This document shows, piece by piece, positions 26,189-34,584 of a DNA stretch of 64,000 bases. Position 1 is the first letter of the stretch; the number at the start of each line of letters is the position of its first letter. Below the pieces are notes generated by a model. The model had not been told where the DNA came from. It was given only the letters and a program-made list of their open reading frames with translations, and made no database searches. A program made the position numbers and the translations under genes. Source of the DNA: Bin87 sp965204395 (GTDB taxonomy: Bacteria > Chloroflexota > Dehalococcoidia > Lucifugimonadales > UBA3495); contig OZ241987.1 of assembly GCA_965204395.1 (NCBI GenBank), positions 4,402,001 through 4,466,000 of the forward strand, given 5' to 3'.

Positions 26189-26467
26189 TTAATGGTAGTC
26201 CACGATTTCCACATCGTAGGGGCCATCATCTTCCCATCGAAAACAGATTCGCCACTGGCGGTTAATGCGGATGCTGTGTTGACCGCCTCGGTTGCCAGAC
26301 AGCGATTCCAGGCGATTGCCGCGACGGATGTACAATTCTTGCAGCGACCTGGCGCTATTCAGTTCGACGAGTTTATCGTACGCTCGCTCAGCAAATCCGT
26401 GGTAGGCCAGCACTCGTTCGCCGTGGAACAACCGATCAGTGTCCCTGTCGTGAAAGCTCTGGATCAT
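26189..26467 (-). CDS. higB: HigB toxin (RelE superfamily)
   Basis: 92 residues, normal length. MIQSFHDRDTDRLFHGE is the conserved HigB start, NRLESLSGNRGGQHSIRIN and WRICFRWEDDGPYDVEIVDYH the core and C-terminus. Family members cut mRNA in the ribosome. It lies between two HigA-like genes, 11 bases upstream of one and 11 bases downstream of the other, so three genes probably share a transcript. Confidence 0.95.
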   Translation of the reverse strand: MIQSFHDRDTDRLFHGERVLAYHGFAERAYDKLVELNSARSLQELYIRRGNRLESLSGNRGGQHSIRINRQWRICFRWEDDGPYDVEIVDYH

Positions 26468-26478
26468 CAGGCGGCGAC

Positions 26479-26838
26479 TTATCTATCGCCATAGTCAGCC
26501 TTCTTGTACGGGTTTTCGCTGGCACCGGGAAGAGGAGTGACCCGGGCGATGATGGCGGAGCCGTGCTTGCGCTCGGCGATTTTCAGGTCGTATTGCGCTT
26601 GGATGCCCAGCCAGAACTCGGCGGAGATACACATATAGCGGGATAGCCGCAAAGCCAACTCCGGGGTTATGCTGGAGTCCTCCGCCACGAGCGACGCCGT
26701 GGTGCCGGCTGGCACGGCCAAGGCAGTGTCAAGACCGGCGGCGGACATGCCCCATTCCTCCAAGTCCTCGGCAATGAACTCGCCGGGGTGGACAGGGGGC
26801 ATACCGTCTTTGAAGGGTGGGTTTTCTTCGACGATCAA
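26479..26838 (-). CDS. HigA-type antitoxin (XRE family), copy 2
   Basis: About 119 residues from TTG, or 107 from an internal ATG at 26802; neither has a good ribosome site. PPVHPGEFIAEDLEEWGMSAAGLDTALAV, ITPELALRLSRYMCISAEFWLGIQAQYDLKIAERK match HigA. It resembles the HigA copy at 25824 in the same positions (HPG, PELALRLSRY, EFWLGIQ) but diverges elsewhere. It lies upstream of the toxin, so the order is antitoxin-toxin-antitoxin. Confidence 0.85.
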   Translation of the reverse strand: MIVEENPPFKDGMPPVHPGEFIAEDLEEWGMSAAGLDTALAVPAGTTASLVAEDSSITPELALRLSRYMCISAEFWLGIQAQYDLKIAERKHGSAIIARVTPLPGASENPYKKADYGDR

Positions 26839-26910
26839 AACCTCTAACCGCCTTCCCGATCACATGGCATTATAGCCGCTTGCTGTAGGCAATATCCCGC
26901 AGATTCACGA

Positions 26911-28017
26911 CTAGGGGACGAGCATGGCGCGGGTGATTTGGGTTTGTCGCTGGCTCCATTCGGCGGCTTCGAAGGCCTCGTTGACGTCGGCGAGGGGGAA
27001 AGTGTGGGAGACGAGCTTATCGAATGGAAGGCGGTCCTGGTTGCGGACTAGGAAGTCCAAAAGCTCGGGGAGCAGGGACGGCCGGTACATGAGGCTGCCG
27101 ACGATGTTCTTGCCCTGGAGCAGCTTGGACGGGTCGATGGAGACCTCCTGGCCGCGTACGATGTCGCCGATCTCGACGAAGGTGCCGCCGTTGGAGAGCA
27201 TGTCGATGCCTTCCTTGAGGAGGTCGGCGCGGCCGACGAGTTCCATGACGACGTCGGCGCCACGGCCGCGGGTCAGCTCGCGGACACGGCGGACGCGGGT
27301 CTCTGGGGTGTTGAACTCCTCGATGTTGATGGTGTGGTCGGCGCCAAATTCCTCAGCGAGGGCGAGGCGGTTTTCGAGGCGGTCGAGGACGATGACGCGG
27401 TCAGCGCCGCGCTCCTTGGCCATGGCGGTGGCGTGGATGCCGAGTCCGCCGGCGCCCATGATGACGACAGACTGGCCGTGGCTCATGCCGGCGCGCTCGA
27501 GGCCGGTGGTGACGGTGCCCATGGCGCAGTTGACCGGGCCCAGGATGCTGTCGGGCAGTTCGTCGGGCACGCGGAAGAAGGGATGGCGCGGAGGCAGGTA
27601 GAGGAAATCACCGTAGGTGCCGGTGAAGTAGGGCCAGATGCCGGCCGCGGGATACTGGCGGTTGACGCACCAGTTGGTGTTGCCTCGAAGGCACATGTGG
27701 CAGTGGTAGCAGGGGAAGACGGCGGCGTAGATGACGCGGTCGCCTTCCTTGACATCGGCGCCGTAGTAGTCGGAGGCGACGCCGTCGCCGAGGTATTCGA
27801 TGACGCCGGTGCCCTCGTGGCCCATGACGCGGCCGGTGTCGGGCAGGGGCAGGTGTTCCTGGGTCTGGTCCCCGCGCCAGGTGTGCAGGTCGGAGCCGCA
27901 GATTCCGGCCTGGGTCATGCGGAGCAGGACGGCGCCGGGCTGGGGTTCGGGCACGTCGTACTCCTCAATTTCAAAGGGTTTGCCGTATTCCTTCACGACG
28001 ACAATGCGTCCTTTCAT
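26911..28017 (-). CDS. Zinc-dependent medium-chain alcohol dehydrogenase
   Basis: 368 residues; the ATG at 28017 has GGAGGG eight bases upstream. Catalytic zinc ligands appear in GICGSDLHTWRGD and GHEGTGVIEYLGDGV. The structural zinc lobe has several Cys (FPCYHCHMCLRGNTNWC). GAGGLGIHATAMAKERGADRVIVLD is the NAD site with an Asp that favours NAD. It resembles the threonine/sorbitol dehydrogenase branch. Substrate unknown. Confidence 0.9.
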   Translation of the reverse strand: MKGRIVVVKEYGKPFEIEEYDVPEPQPGAVLLRMTQAGICGSDLHTWRGDQTQEHLPLPDTGRVMGHEGTGVIEYLGDGVASDYYGADVKEGDRVIYAAVFPCYHCHMCLRGNTNWCVNRQYPAAGIWPYFTGTYGDFLYLPPRHPFFRVPDELPDSILGPVNCAMGTVTTGLERAGMSHGQSVVIMGAGGLGIHATAMAKERGADRVIVLDRLENRLALAEEFGADHTINIEEFNTPETRVRRVRELTRGRGADVVMELVGRADLLKEGIDMLSNGGTFVEIGDIVRGQEVSIDPSKLLQGKNIVGSLMYRPSLLPELLDFLVRNQDRLPFDKLVSHTFPLADVNEAFEAAEWSQRQTQITRAMLVP

Positions 28018-28184
28018 GATGGTCCCTCCGGTACGGTTGATGGTGCATGATGGCGGTATCGTAGCATAACGATTGGCGTTTTGTGCTATGCTGGCGACGT
28101 AGAGCACGGTCATGCGATCTGCCACTGAGGGGGATCATCCGGCACGGGTTGGATTCGCCGCCCATCGTTGACGCTAACGATCCC

Positions 28185-28210
28185 TGGATTCCCGCTTTCA
28201 CGGGAATGAC
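28185..28210. repeat. Palindromic repeat TGGATTCCCGC...CGGGAATGAC
   Basis: Arms ATTCCCG and CGGGAAT around CTTTCA. Related to 9991-10042. It lies 60 bases upstream of the RpiB start. Confidence 0.6.
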
Positions 28211-28271
28211 GAACCAGGTGGATCCGATTGCACGTCCCGGAGCGCACAGGGTTTCTTGGGAGCGCGCGATA

Positions 28272-28721
28272 ATGAAGATAGCGATCGGGTCGGACCACGC
28301 CGGTTTTGAGTACAAGGGAAAGCTGCTGTCGCTGCTGGCTTACCTGGGACACGAGGCGGTGGACTACGGGGCGTACTCCGACAGATCGACCGACTACCCC
28401 GAGTGGATACGACCGGTGGCGGAGTCGGTGGCGCGCGGCGATGTTGACCGTGGGATCGTGTTGGGAGGGTCTGGGAACGGCGAGGCGATAGTGGCGAACC
28501 GGGTGCCGGGTGTGCGCTGCACGCTGTGCTGGAACGTGGAGTCGGCGCGGTACGCGAGGGAGCACAACGACTCGAACGTGCTGTCGATGGGTGAGCGGCT
28601 GGTGTCGTGGGAGACGGCCCGGGAGATCGTGGACGTGTGGCTGACGACGGAGTTCGAGGGCGGGCGGCACCTGCGGCGGATCAACCAGATTGACGAGGAG
28701 CCGCAGCGGTTGACGGGGTAG
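28272..28721 (+). CDS. rpiB: RpiB/LacA/LacB family sugar-phosphate isomerase
   Basis: 149 residues from an ATG with GGGAG nine bases upstream. MKIAIGSDHAGFEYKGKLL, DYGAYSDRSTDYPEW, RGIVLGGSGNGEAIVANRVPGVR and ARYAREHNDSNVLSMGERL define ribose-5-phosphate isomerase B and galactose-6-phosphate isomerase. The usual active-site Cys of many RpiB proteins (GTGxG or GCGNG loop) is Ser here (GGSGNG). The likely role is interconversion of ribose 5-phosphate and ribulose 5-phosphate. A good terminator follows. Confidence 0.85.
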   Translation: MKIAIGSDHAGFEYKGKLLSLLAYLGHEAVDYGAYSDRSTDYPEWIRPVAESVARGDVDRGIVLGGSGNGEAIVANRVPGVRCTLCWNVESARYAREHNDSNVLSMGERLVSWETAREIVDVWLTTEFEGGRHLRRINQIDEEPQRLTG

Positions 28722-29129
28722 TGGGTCGCCTGTGCGCGCGGATCGAACGCAAGGCTCGCTGAAATTTCCTCCTATACACGACACTCTCCTTCCGAGGGAG
28801 AGTGTTTTGGCGGCCTGTACGACTGCTGGAATCCCGACCTTCCCACAGACTTCGCTGCGTGACGGTCGGGAGGAACGTCAGAGGCGATCCGCGAAGCGCA
28901 CGGTTCCGATGCCGGCAGCATAAACGTAATCTTGCCAACGCATCCCATCCTCTGCGCCATGGTCTCTGTGACCACTGAGGAGAGGCGCCTTTCGGTGATG
29001 AGAGTATCGGGCGGCACAGCGCCCGAAGGTGCGTGGTTGTGGATCTCGGCGATGACGTCAGCAGAGGCGATTCTGCAGACAGCGAGTGGAGAGGTGCGTG
29101 TCGACCGGATTAAAGGGTCAACGGGATGT
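28722..29129. other. Intergenic region between rpiB and HtrA pseudogene
   Basis: About 400 bases. It holds the rpiB terminator (28781-28808). No supported frame is seen in the remainder on either strand; it may include decayed downstream parts of the protease gene. Confidence 0.5.
28781..28808 (+). terminator. Intrinsic terminator after rpiB
   Basis: Stem ACACTCTCC/GGAGAGTGT with a seven-base loop followed by TTTT, 60 bases after the stop. Confidence 0.85.
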
Positions 29130-29775
29130 CAGCTAGGTTTTGACTTCGTTGATGGATATGGCGATGTTGATACCTTCTATCGGCGTGCCTCGGGGCCCCT
29201 GGCGATACCTGCGAATATCACTCCGACCACCCCTCCGGCGGCCAAATCGACCAATGGGCCGCCGCTATTGCCAGGGTTCACGGCGGCGGAGGTCTGGAGT
29301 TCCTGGAATCCGTGGCGGACCCTTTTGGCGGACAAGATACCCTCGGTCACGGTCATTTCGGGACCGATGGAATAGGCCAAGGGATAGATAACCGAACGCG
29401 ACGACGAGCGATCCCACCGGCACTCGGTGCACGTCCGCCAAGGGAACGGCTTCAAGATGGGGCGCCGTGATCCTCACCACCGCCAAGTCTGCGCTAGGGT
29501 GGACCCTCGAAACGCGCCCGGCGATCCGCCGGCCCGTCATCCAAGCGCACCACAACCCTCGGGTTGTGACCCACCACATGGCGATTGGTTACGATATTTC
29601 CGTGGGCGTTGACGATGAAACCCGACCCGCTGCCGGAGGCGGTTTGTATCCGAACGACCGCCGGCCTCACCGTCTGCGCCAAATTCGCCAGGGAAACCGG
29701 TGGGTTGGCGGGTCTCCGGTCTGATTCATCAGGCGCAGGGAGCGAGAGGCGGTTCGTCAACAAGCACACCAGCAT
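29130..29775 (-). pseudogene. HtrA/DegP-like trypsin-fold serine protease, frameshifted
   Basis: All three catalytic residues are readable, but in different frames: His in GNIVTNRHVVG, Asp in HPSADLAVVRI and Ser in VNPGNSGGPLV. Three lesions separate the pieces. An extra G in a G run lies near 29555. A four-base duplication (TATC) lies after VVAFGY near 29395. A likely one-base loss lies near 29185, just before TPIEGINIAISINEVKT. The protein would be a short periplasmic protease without a PDZ domain. Sequencing error could explain one lesion but hardly three. The ATG overlaps the end of the preceding membrane protein gene. Confidence 0.75.
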
Positions 29776-30067
29776 CAGGGGCCGTTGGCTCTTCGTTGGA
29801 GATCATGCTCTGTGAGCTGTCGTCGAGGGAAGTGTCATCAGTGTCGTCGATGACGCGCGGTTCCCGCGCGGACGGGGATGACGGGCTCAAGAACCACGCC
29901 AGAAGCATCCCGATGCTCAGTACGGCCAGTATTCCCCCGGCTGCGAAGTGCCATTCAGTTCCTTCGAATGGGAATGTGTGCCGCATGAACAGGATCACCA
30001 CCCAGTATGCAGCGGTACCCGCACCCACGACCGTGAACAACAATTCCAATTTGCGTTCGCGATCCAT
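29729..30067 (-). CDS. Small two-helix membrane protein
   Basis: 112 residues. Two predicted transmembrane segments (LELLFTVVGAGTAAYWVVIL and AAGGILAVLSIGMLLAWFL) are followed by an acidic, Ser/Pro-rich soluble tail. It overlaps the start of the HtrA pseudogene by 47 bases and may have been co-transcribed with it. No family recognised. Confidence 0.55.
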   Translation of the reverse strand: MDRERKLELLFTVVGAGTAAYWVVILFMRHTFPFEGTEWHFAAGGILAVLSIGMLLAWFLSPSSPSAREPRVIDDTDDTSLDDSSQSMISNEEPTAPDAGVLVDEPPLAPCA

Positions 30068-30641
30068 GGCAAACTGTTGCTCGGTGGCGAGAGGAGCGCG
30101 TACGGATGCAGACTACATTCTGTAGAGTTTCATCCAATTCTAGAATGTGTCGCCCAAGAGGGCGTCTGAGGGATTACCGATTCAATTCGCCCGGGGGATG
30201 CAGGTCAACTCGGCGTTGTGTGCGCCTGTGGTGGACGTGTCAGGATTCAACGTGCAGGGTTCCGTGGCACGGAGGCCGCTCTGCCAGCACCGTAGCACAC
30301 TGGGACGGACGATGCAGCGCCGTGAGCGACGCGATCCATGTTAATTTTGGGCCTAGCCATTGTGAACTCGCCCCCTTGCAATTGCGGGAAAGCCATAACA
30401 CAAAGAGTTTGGCATGGGATAGTTACAAGCTTTTAATCGAATCTCATTGAGTCCATTTTAATTGCATTTACAGTAGCGATGCCAGGGTCCGCCAGGGCGG
30501 ATCACCAAGCGGGACGCAGCGTCTGATTGCCCAGCGAAACATGCTGCGGCGGCTGGGAAGGAATCGCATTCGCGAGAGAGCGCTGTGCTATACTGCGGCG
30601 AATCGGAACGGTTATTCCCGCAAGCCCGTGAGGTGCGCATC
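30068..30641. other. Intergenic region upstream of FIST gene
   Basis: About 570 bases, locally lower in GC around 30330-30475. No gene supported. A GCCAGGG-CGGATCA repeat lies near 30488-30505, and a TATACT -10-like hexamer at 30589-30594 precedes the FIST start by 48 bases. Confidence 0.45.
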
Positions 30642-31832
30642 ATGCAGTGGGCTTCCGCCATATCCCAACAGAACACATTGCGCGCGGCGCTGACGGAATG
30701 CGTTGCGTCGGTGCGCGGCAACCTAGGCGACACGGCCGCCGACCTGGCGGTGGTTTTCGCGTCCTCTGAATACGCATCCGACTACGCCGCCCTGCCCGAG
30801 CTGGTGGGCGAAATGCTGGGCCAGCAGGTATTGGTGCTGGGCTGCTCCGGAGGCGGCATCATCGGAGGCGGTTCCGAGGTGGAGCAGGAGCCGGCGGTGT
30901 CGCTGACTGCGGCAAGCCTGCCGGGCGTGAACATCCACCCGATCCGACTGGAGGGGGACACGCTGCCGAGCCTGGACGCGGGGCCGGATGAGTGGCACGA
31001 AGCCTTCGGGGTCAATCCGGCGGACGAGCCGCAGTTCGTGCTGTTGGTGGACCCGATGTCGTTCCCGGCGCAGAACTTGCTGCTGGGCATGGACTACGCG
31101 TTCCCGGCGGCGGCCAAGATCGGCGGGTTGGCAAGCGCGGGCCAAGGTGCGCGTCAGAATGGGTTGTTCCTGGGACGGGATTACCACGACTCGGGCGCGG
31201 TTGGTGTCGCGCTGTCGGGCAATATTGTGGTGGAGACGGTGGTGGCGCAAGGGTGCCGGCCGATCGGGCAACCGATGCGCATCACCCGCAGCGACCGCAA
31301 CTTCCTGGTGGAACTGGACGGGGAGCAGCCAATCAACGTGCTGCGGGGGCTATTCCAGCAGTCGGACCAGAAAGACCGGGACCTGATGCAACACTCGCTG
31401 TTCCTGGGCGTGGTGATGGACGCTCTGATCGACCAGCCGCAGCAGGGGGACTTCCTGATCCGCAACGTGATGGGAATGGACCAGCGCAGCGGGGTGCTGG
31501 CCATCGGAGAGATGCTCAAGGAGGGACAACTGGTGCAGTTCCACCTTCGGGACGCGGACACGTCGGCGGAGGACCTGTCGGCGGTGCTGGAGCGGTATGC
31601 CATCGACAACCGGGAGAATCCGGCGCACGGCGCGCTGCTGTTTTCGTGCCTGGGTCGCGGCAAGTACCTCTACGGGCGGCCGAACCACGACACCGAGGTT
31701 TTCCACGACAAGGTGGGGGCGTCGGTTCCGTTGGGCGGATTCTTCTGCAACGGAGAGATTGGGCCCGTCAGCGGTACAACGTTCCTCCACGGCTACACGA
31801 GCAGCTTCGGCATTTTCCGACCCCGCGGCTAG
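30642..31832 (+). CDS. FIST domain protein (FIST-N and FIST-C)
   Basis: 396 residues; ATG preceded by GAGG. Residues about 1-200 match the FIST N domain (ADLAVVFASSEYASDY, VLGCSGGGIIGGGSE, IGGLASAGQGARQNGLFLG). The rest matches FIST C (ITRSDRNFLVELDGEQPINVL, GALLFSCLGRGKYLYG, VPLGGFFCNGEIGP). FIST domains are intracellular sensory modules thought to bind small ligands such as amino acids. Unlike many family members it carries no attached signalling output domain. The next gene, 51 bases on, encodes a solute-binding fold. Confidence 0.9.
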   Translation: MQWASAISQQNTLRAALTECVASVRGNLGDTAADLAVVFASSEYASDYAALPELVGEMLGQQVLVLGCSGGGIIGGGSEVEQEPAVSLTAASLPGVNIHPIRLEGDTLPSLDAGPDEWHEAFGVNPADEPQFVLLVDPMSFPAQNLLLGMDYAFPAAAKIGGLASAGQGARQNGLFLGRDYHDSGAVGVALSGNIVVETVVAQGCRPIGQPMRITRSDRNFLVELDGEQPINVLRGLFQQSDQKDRDLMQHSLFLGVVMDALIDQPQQGDFLIRNVMGMDQRSGVLAIGEMLKEGQLVQFHLRDADTSAEDLSAVLERYAIDNRENPAHGALLFSCLGRGKYLYGRPNHDTEVFHDKVGASVPLGGFFCNGEIGPVSGTTFLHGYTSSFGIFRPRG

Positions 31833-31840
31833 ACCAACCG

Positions 31841-31870
31841 ACACCGTTCCCGAAATGAGGAACGGTGTCG
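31841..31870. other. Hairpin between FIST and binding-protein genes
   Basis: Eleven-base perfect arms GACACCGTTCC and GGAACGGTGTC around an eight-base loop. No T run follows, so it may be an attenuator, processing site or protein-binding site and not a full terminator. It ends 13 bases before the next ATG. Confidence 0.5.
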
Positions 31871-31883
31871 ATGTGTATTCGTT

Positions 31884-33029
31884 ATGACAACTACAACCGA
31901 AATTAAAGCCGGCATCTCGGCATCGATGACAGGACAATTCGCGACGCAAGGTAAGCAGGCCCTGGCTGGGCTGACCATCTGGTCGGAATATGTGAACGCC
32001 CAGGGCGGCGTAACCGTGGACGGGAGACCTCATAGGGTCGACGTGGTGCATTACGACGACGAGAGCCTGGCGGAACGGGCGCAGCAGAACACCGAGCGGT
32101 TGATCACGCAAGACGGGGTTGACCTGCTGTTCGGGCCGTACTCCGCAGGCCTGACGACCGCGGCCGCCGAGGTTTCGGAGTCGCACGGCAAGGTGATGTG
32201 GAACCACGGAGGAGCGGGAGATGCCCTCTACGCACGCGGACATCGCAACGTGGTTGGGATACTAACGCCGGCGGACGAGTACCTGGTGGGGGCGCCGGAG
32301 TTAGCGAGACAGGCGAATCCCGACGCCAGCAAGCTGGCGGTGGTGCGGGTCGATACCGGAGCGTTCGCTCGCGTCGTGGTCCGCGGCGTGGAAACGGTCG
32401 CACACCAGATGGGTTTCACCACCGAGTTGGACCTGCGCTACCGGCCAAGCCAAACGCAGTTCGGAGAGATCGCGAGGCACGTAGCTGAGCTGGAACCCGA
32501 CCTGGTGGTAGGCGTGGGCCGCATCCGGCACGACGTGGTCAAAGCGAACGCGCTGGCCCGCCTGGCCAACCGGAGCAACATCGGATTGGCGGTCGTGGTC
32601 GCAAGTCCGATCGCGGTGTTCGCCAGTCAACTGGGGCCGCTGGCCGAAGGGTTCATAGGGCCCAGCCAGTGGGAGCCGTCGGTGGGCGTCGCCGAGCCGG
32701 ACGTGGGGCCAAGCTCTCAGGTGGCGTTGCGGATTCTCAGCGCGGCAGCGCAGGCCAGCGACCTGACCGTGGATTACCCGATGGCGCAAGCGTTCGCGTC
32801 CGGATTCATCGCCCAGCGATGCGTTGAGGATACCGGGTCGCTGGACGACGCCGAATTAAGGGCGGCTGCGGGGGCGTTGGACGTCTCAACATTCTACGGC
32901 CGCTTTCGGATCGACGAGACGGGTCGGCAGGTGGGGCGTCCGGTTACGCTGGTCCAACGGCAGGACGGGCGGAAGGTGGTGGTGTGGCCTCCGGAGCAGG
33001 CGGAGGCGGAGGTACGGTATCCGTTCTGA
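31884..33029 (+). CDS. LivJ-like type 1 periplasmic-binding-fold protein without signal peptide
   Basis: 381 residues. IKAGISASMTGQFATQGKQALAGLTIW, DDESLAERAQQNTERLI and GVDLLFGPYSAGLTTAAAEV are the first lobe of branched-chain amino acid-binding proteins. FYGRFRIDETGRQVGRP is the C-terminal region. The protein starts directly at the first strand (MTTTTEIKAGIS) with no signal peptide or lipobox, and no permease or ATPase genes are nearby. It may be a cytoplasmic ligand sensor or have been mis-started; no upstream in-frame signal sequence is visible. No ribosome site was seen. Confidence 0.8.
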   Translation: MTTTTEIKAGISASMTGQFATQGKQALAGLTIWSEYVNAQGGVTVDGRPHRVDVVHYDDESLAERAQQNTERLITQDGVDLLFGPYSAGLTTAAAEVSESHGKVMWNHGGAGDALYARGHRNVVGILTPADEYLVGAPELARQANPDASKLAVVRVDTGAFARVVVRGVETVAHQMGFTTELDLRYRPSQTQFGEIARHVAELEPDLVVGVGRIRHDVVKANALARLANRSNIGLAVVVASPIAVFASQLGPLAEGFIGPSQWEPSVGVAEPDVGPSSQVALRILSAAAQASDLTVDYPMAQAFASGFIAQRCVEDTGSLDDAELRAAAGALDVSTFYGRFRIDETGRQVGRPVTLVQRQDGRKVVVWPPEQAEAEVRYPF

Positions 33030-33082
33030 GCGAGAAGGCGATAGGTCACGAAGTCCAAGGATCAGACAGATAGAGGAACGTG

Positions 33083-33388
33083 ATGGCCACTTCACAAACG
33101 TCAAACGCAGAAACGCCCATTAAGCGGCCAGAGGAGTTCGAGGTATTGCTGGTTTCCGATGATGTCGAGCCCGGCTACGCAGTCTTCTGCCCATCTCTAC
33201 CTGGCTGCAATTCGCAAGGCGATGATCGCGAGGATGCACTCGTTATGATAGCGGACGCGATTGAAGGCTTTTTGGCAATCCCGTATACGCGACCTGAAGT
33301 GACCGCTGATGCCGCTGATCGACTTATCGCTGAATACAAAAACGATGGCTGCCGGGTGGAAGTGGCAACCGTGCATGTCGTTGTCTAA
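33083..33388 (+). CDS. hicB: HicB family antitoxin
   Basis: 101 residues; GAGGA precedes the ATG. FEVLLVSDDVEPGYAVFCPSLPG and CNSQGDDREDALVMIADAIEGFL are the RNase H-like HicB fold with its substrate-like loop. It ends in a TAATG overlap with hicA. The order hicB-hicA is the reverse of the best-known hicAB operons but is common. Confidence 0.9.
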   Translation: MATSQTSNAETPIKRPEEFEVLLVSDDVEPGYAVFCPSLPGCNSQGDDREDALVMIADAIEGFLAIPYTRPEVTADAADRLIAEYKNDGCRVEVATVHVVV

Positions 33389-33669
33389 TGCCGCCGCGCA
33401 TACCGGGAGTTAGCTACACGGAAGCCTACGCACTGTTCAGGAGGTTTGGGTGGCGGTTTCTGTATCAAAGCGGAAGCCACGTTTACCTCGAAAATGAGAC
33501 CGGAGTCCGTATCACGATCCCGCGCCATCACCGAAGAGACATTGCACCCACAACAATGGGACGAATAGTCGAACAAGCTGGCATCGACCCTGATCACTTC
33601 CTGTGGGGATTGGGGCGGGCGGACAGGAACGGGCGGCGGGCTCCGCGGGGTTGGCGGCCCGGCGCGTAG
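33388..33669 (+). CDS. hicA: HicA family toxin
   Basis: 93 residues. LFRRFGWRFLYQSGSHVYLENETG contains the catalytic His of the dsRBD-like HicA fold; VRITIPRHHRRDIAPTTMGRIVEQAGIDPDHFL completes it. It is a predicted mRNA interferase neutralised by HicB. A basic Gly/Arg-rich tail of about 20 residues exceeds the usual length. It overlaps hicB by one base. Confidence 0.9.
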   Translation: MPPRIPGVSYTEAYALFRRFGWRFLYQSGSHVYLENETGVRITIPRHHRRDIAPTTMGRIVEQAGIDPDHFLWGLGRADRNGRRAPRGWRPGA

Positions 33670-33684
33670 GGCTACAAACATGAA

Positions 33685-33711
33685 AAGGGCGGGTTCCAAA
33701 CCCGCCCCTAC
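33685..33711. repeat. Dispersed palindromic repeat, copy 8
   Basis: Arms AGGGCGGG and CCCGCCCCT around TTCCAAA, between hicA and the convergent FAH gene. Confidence 0.7.
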
Positions 33712-33735
33712 GTTTGGTCTCGGCCCTGATCCGTT

Positions 33736-34509
33736 CTATGACTCGAGCTTGACGGGGTTGCGGAGGACGCCGATTCCGCTGATATCGATCTCGCAGATGG
33801 CGCCGTCGCCCATGTCCTGAGTGGTGCCGGGAGTACCGGTGAAGATGCAGTCTCCGGCCTCCAGGGTGACATAGCGGGTGATGAACTCGATCATGGTGGG
33901 CACGTCGAAGAGCAGGTGGTCGGTGGTCTCGTTCTGCTCTTCGTTGCCGTTGACGCGGGTTCGGAGGTGCTGGCCGGCGGGGTCGGCGTCGGTCTCGATC
34001 CAAGGGCCCATGGGTGAGAAGGTATCGGCGGACTTAGCGCGCCACCAGTCGGAGTTGTTCTCGTTGCGGTCCTGGCGCTGCCAGTCGCGGGCGCTGACGT
34101 CGTTGCCGCAGGTATAGCCGAGGACGTGATTCAGCGCATCCTCCTTGGAGACGTTCTTGCAGCGGTCCTTGATGACGACGACCATTTCACCCTCGGCGTC
34201 GAATCGCTGGATTTCCTTGGGCCGGATGATGGCGTCCTCGGGGCCGATGACACTGGTGGGGGTCTTGTGGAACACCATGGGGTACGGCGGGGCCGGGCGG
34301 TCGCCGACGTGGCTGGTGTAGTTGAGGCCCATGGCGAGGATCTTGCCGGGCATGACGGGCGCGAGGAGCTTGACGTCGGACAAGGTGTGGACGTGGTCGG
34401 TGAGCGTGATCTCGTCGTCGAAAATGCTGCCTTCGATGGCGGTAACATTGTCGCCGTCGACGACGCCGAAATGTTCAGAGCCGTGGGCGATGTAGCGCGC
34501 GATTCTCAT
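33736..34509 (-). CDS. Fumarylacetoacetate hydrolase (FAH) family protein
   Basis: 257 residues. KILAMGLNYTSHV, QRFDAEGEMVVVI (metal-binding Glu-x-Glu), LGYTCGNDVSARDWQ (Asp) and DCIFTGTPGTTQDMGDG define the FAH C-terminal domain found in 2-hydroxyhepta-2,4-diene-1,7-dioate isomerase, acylpyruvase and oxaloacetate tautomerase/decarboxylase. It probably acts on a 2-oxo acid in aromatic or related breakdown. GGAGG-like sequence precedes the ATG. Confidence 0.9.
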   Translation of the reverse strand: MRIARYIAHGSEHFGVVDGDNVTAIEGSIFDDEITLTDHVHTLSDVKLLAPVMPGKILAMGLNYTSHVGDRPAPPYPMVFHKTPTSVIGPEDAIIRPKEIQRFDAEGEMVVVIKDRCKNVSKEDALNHVLGYTCGNDVSARDWQRQDRNENNSDWWRAKSADTFSPMGPWIETDADPAGQHLRTRVNGNEEQNETTDHLLFDVPTMIEFITRYVTLEAGDCIFTGTPGTTQDMGDGAICEIDISGIGVLRNPVKLES

Positions 34510-34584
34510 AGCGGAACTGCCTCCGTGGAGTTTGGTGGTTTGACCGTGTTGGCGCGACTTATTGTATCACCTGCCGCCGTGTGA

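Noticed and set aside
31841..31870. Intrinsic terminator after the FIST gene
   Set aside because: The hairpin is perfect but no T run follows and the next start codon is 13 bases away.
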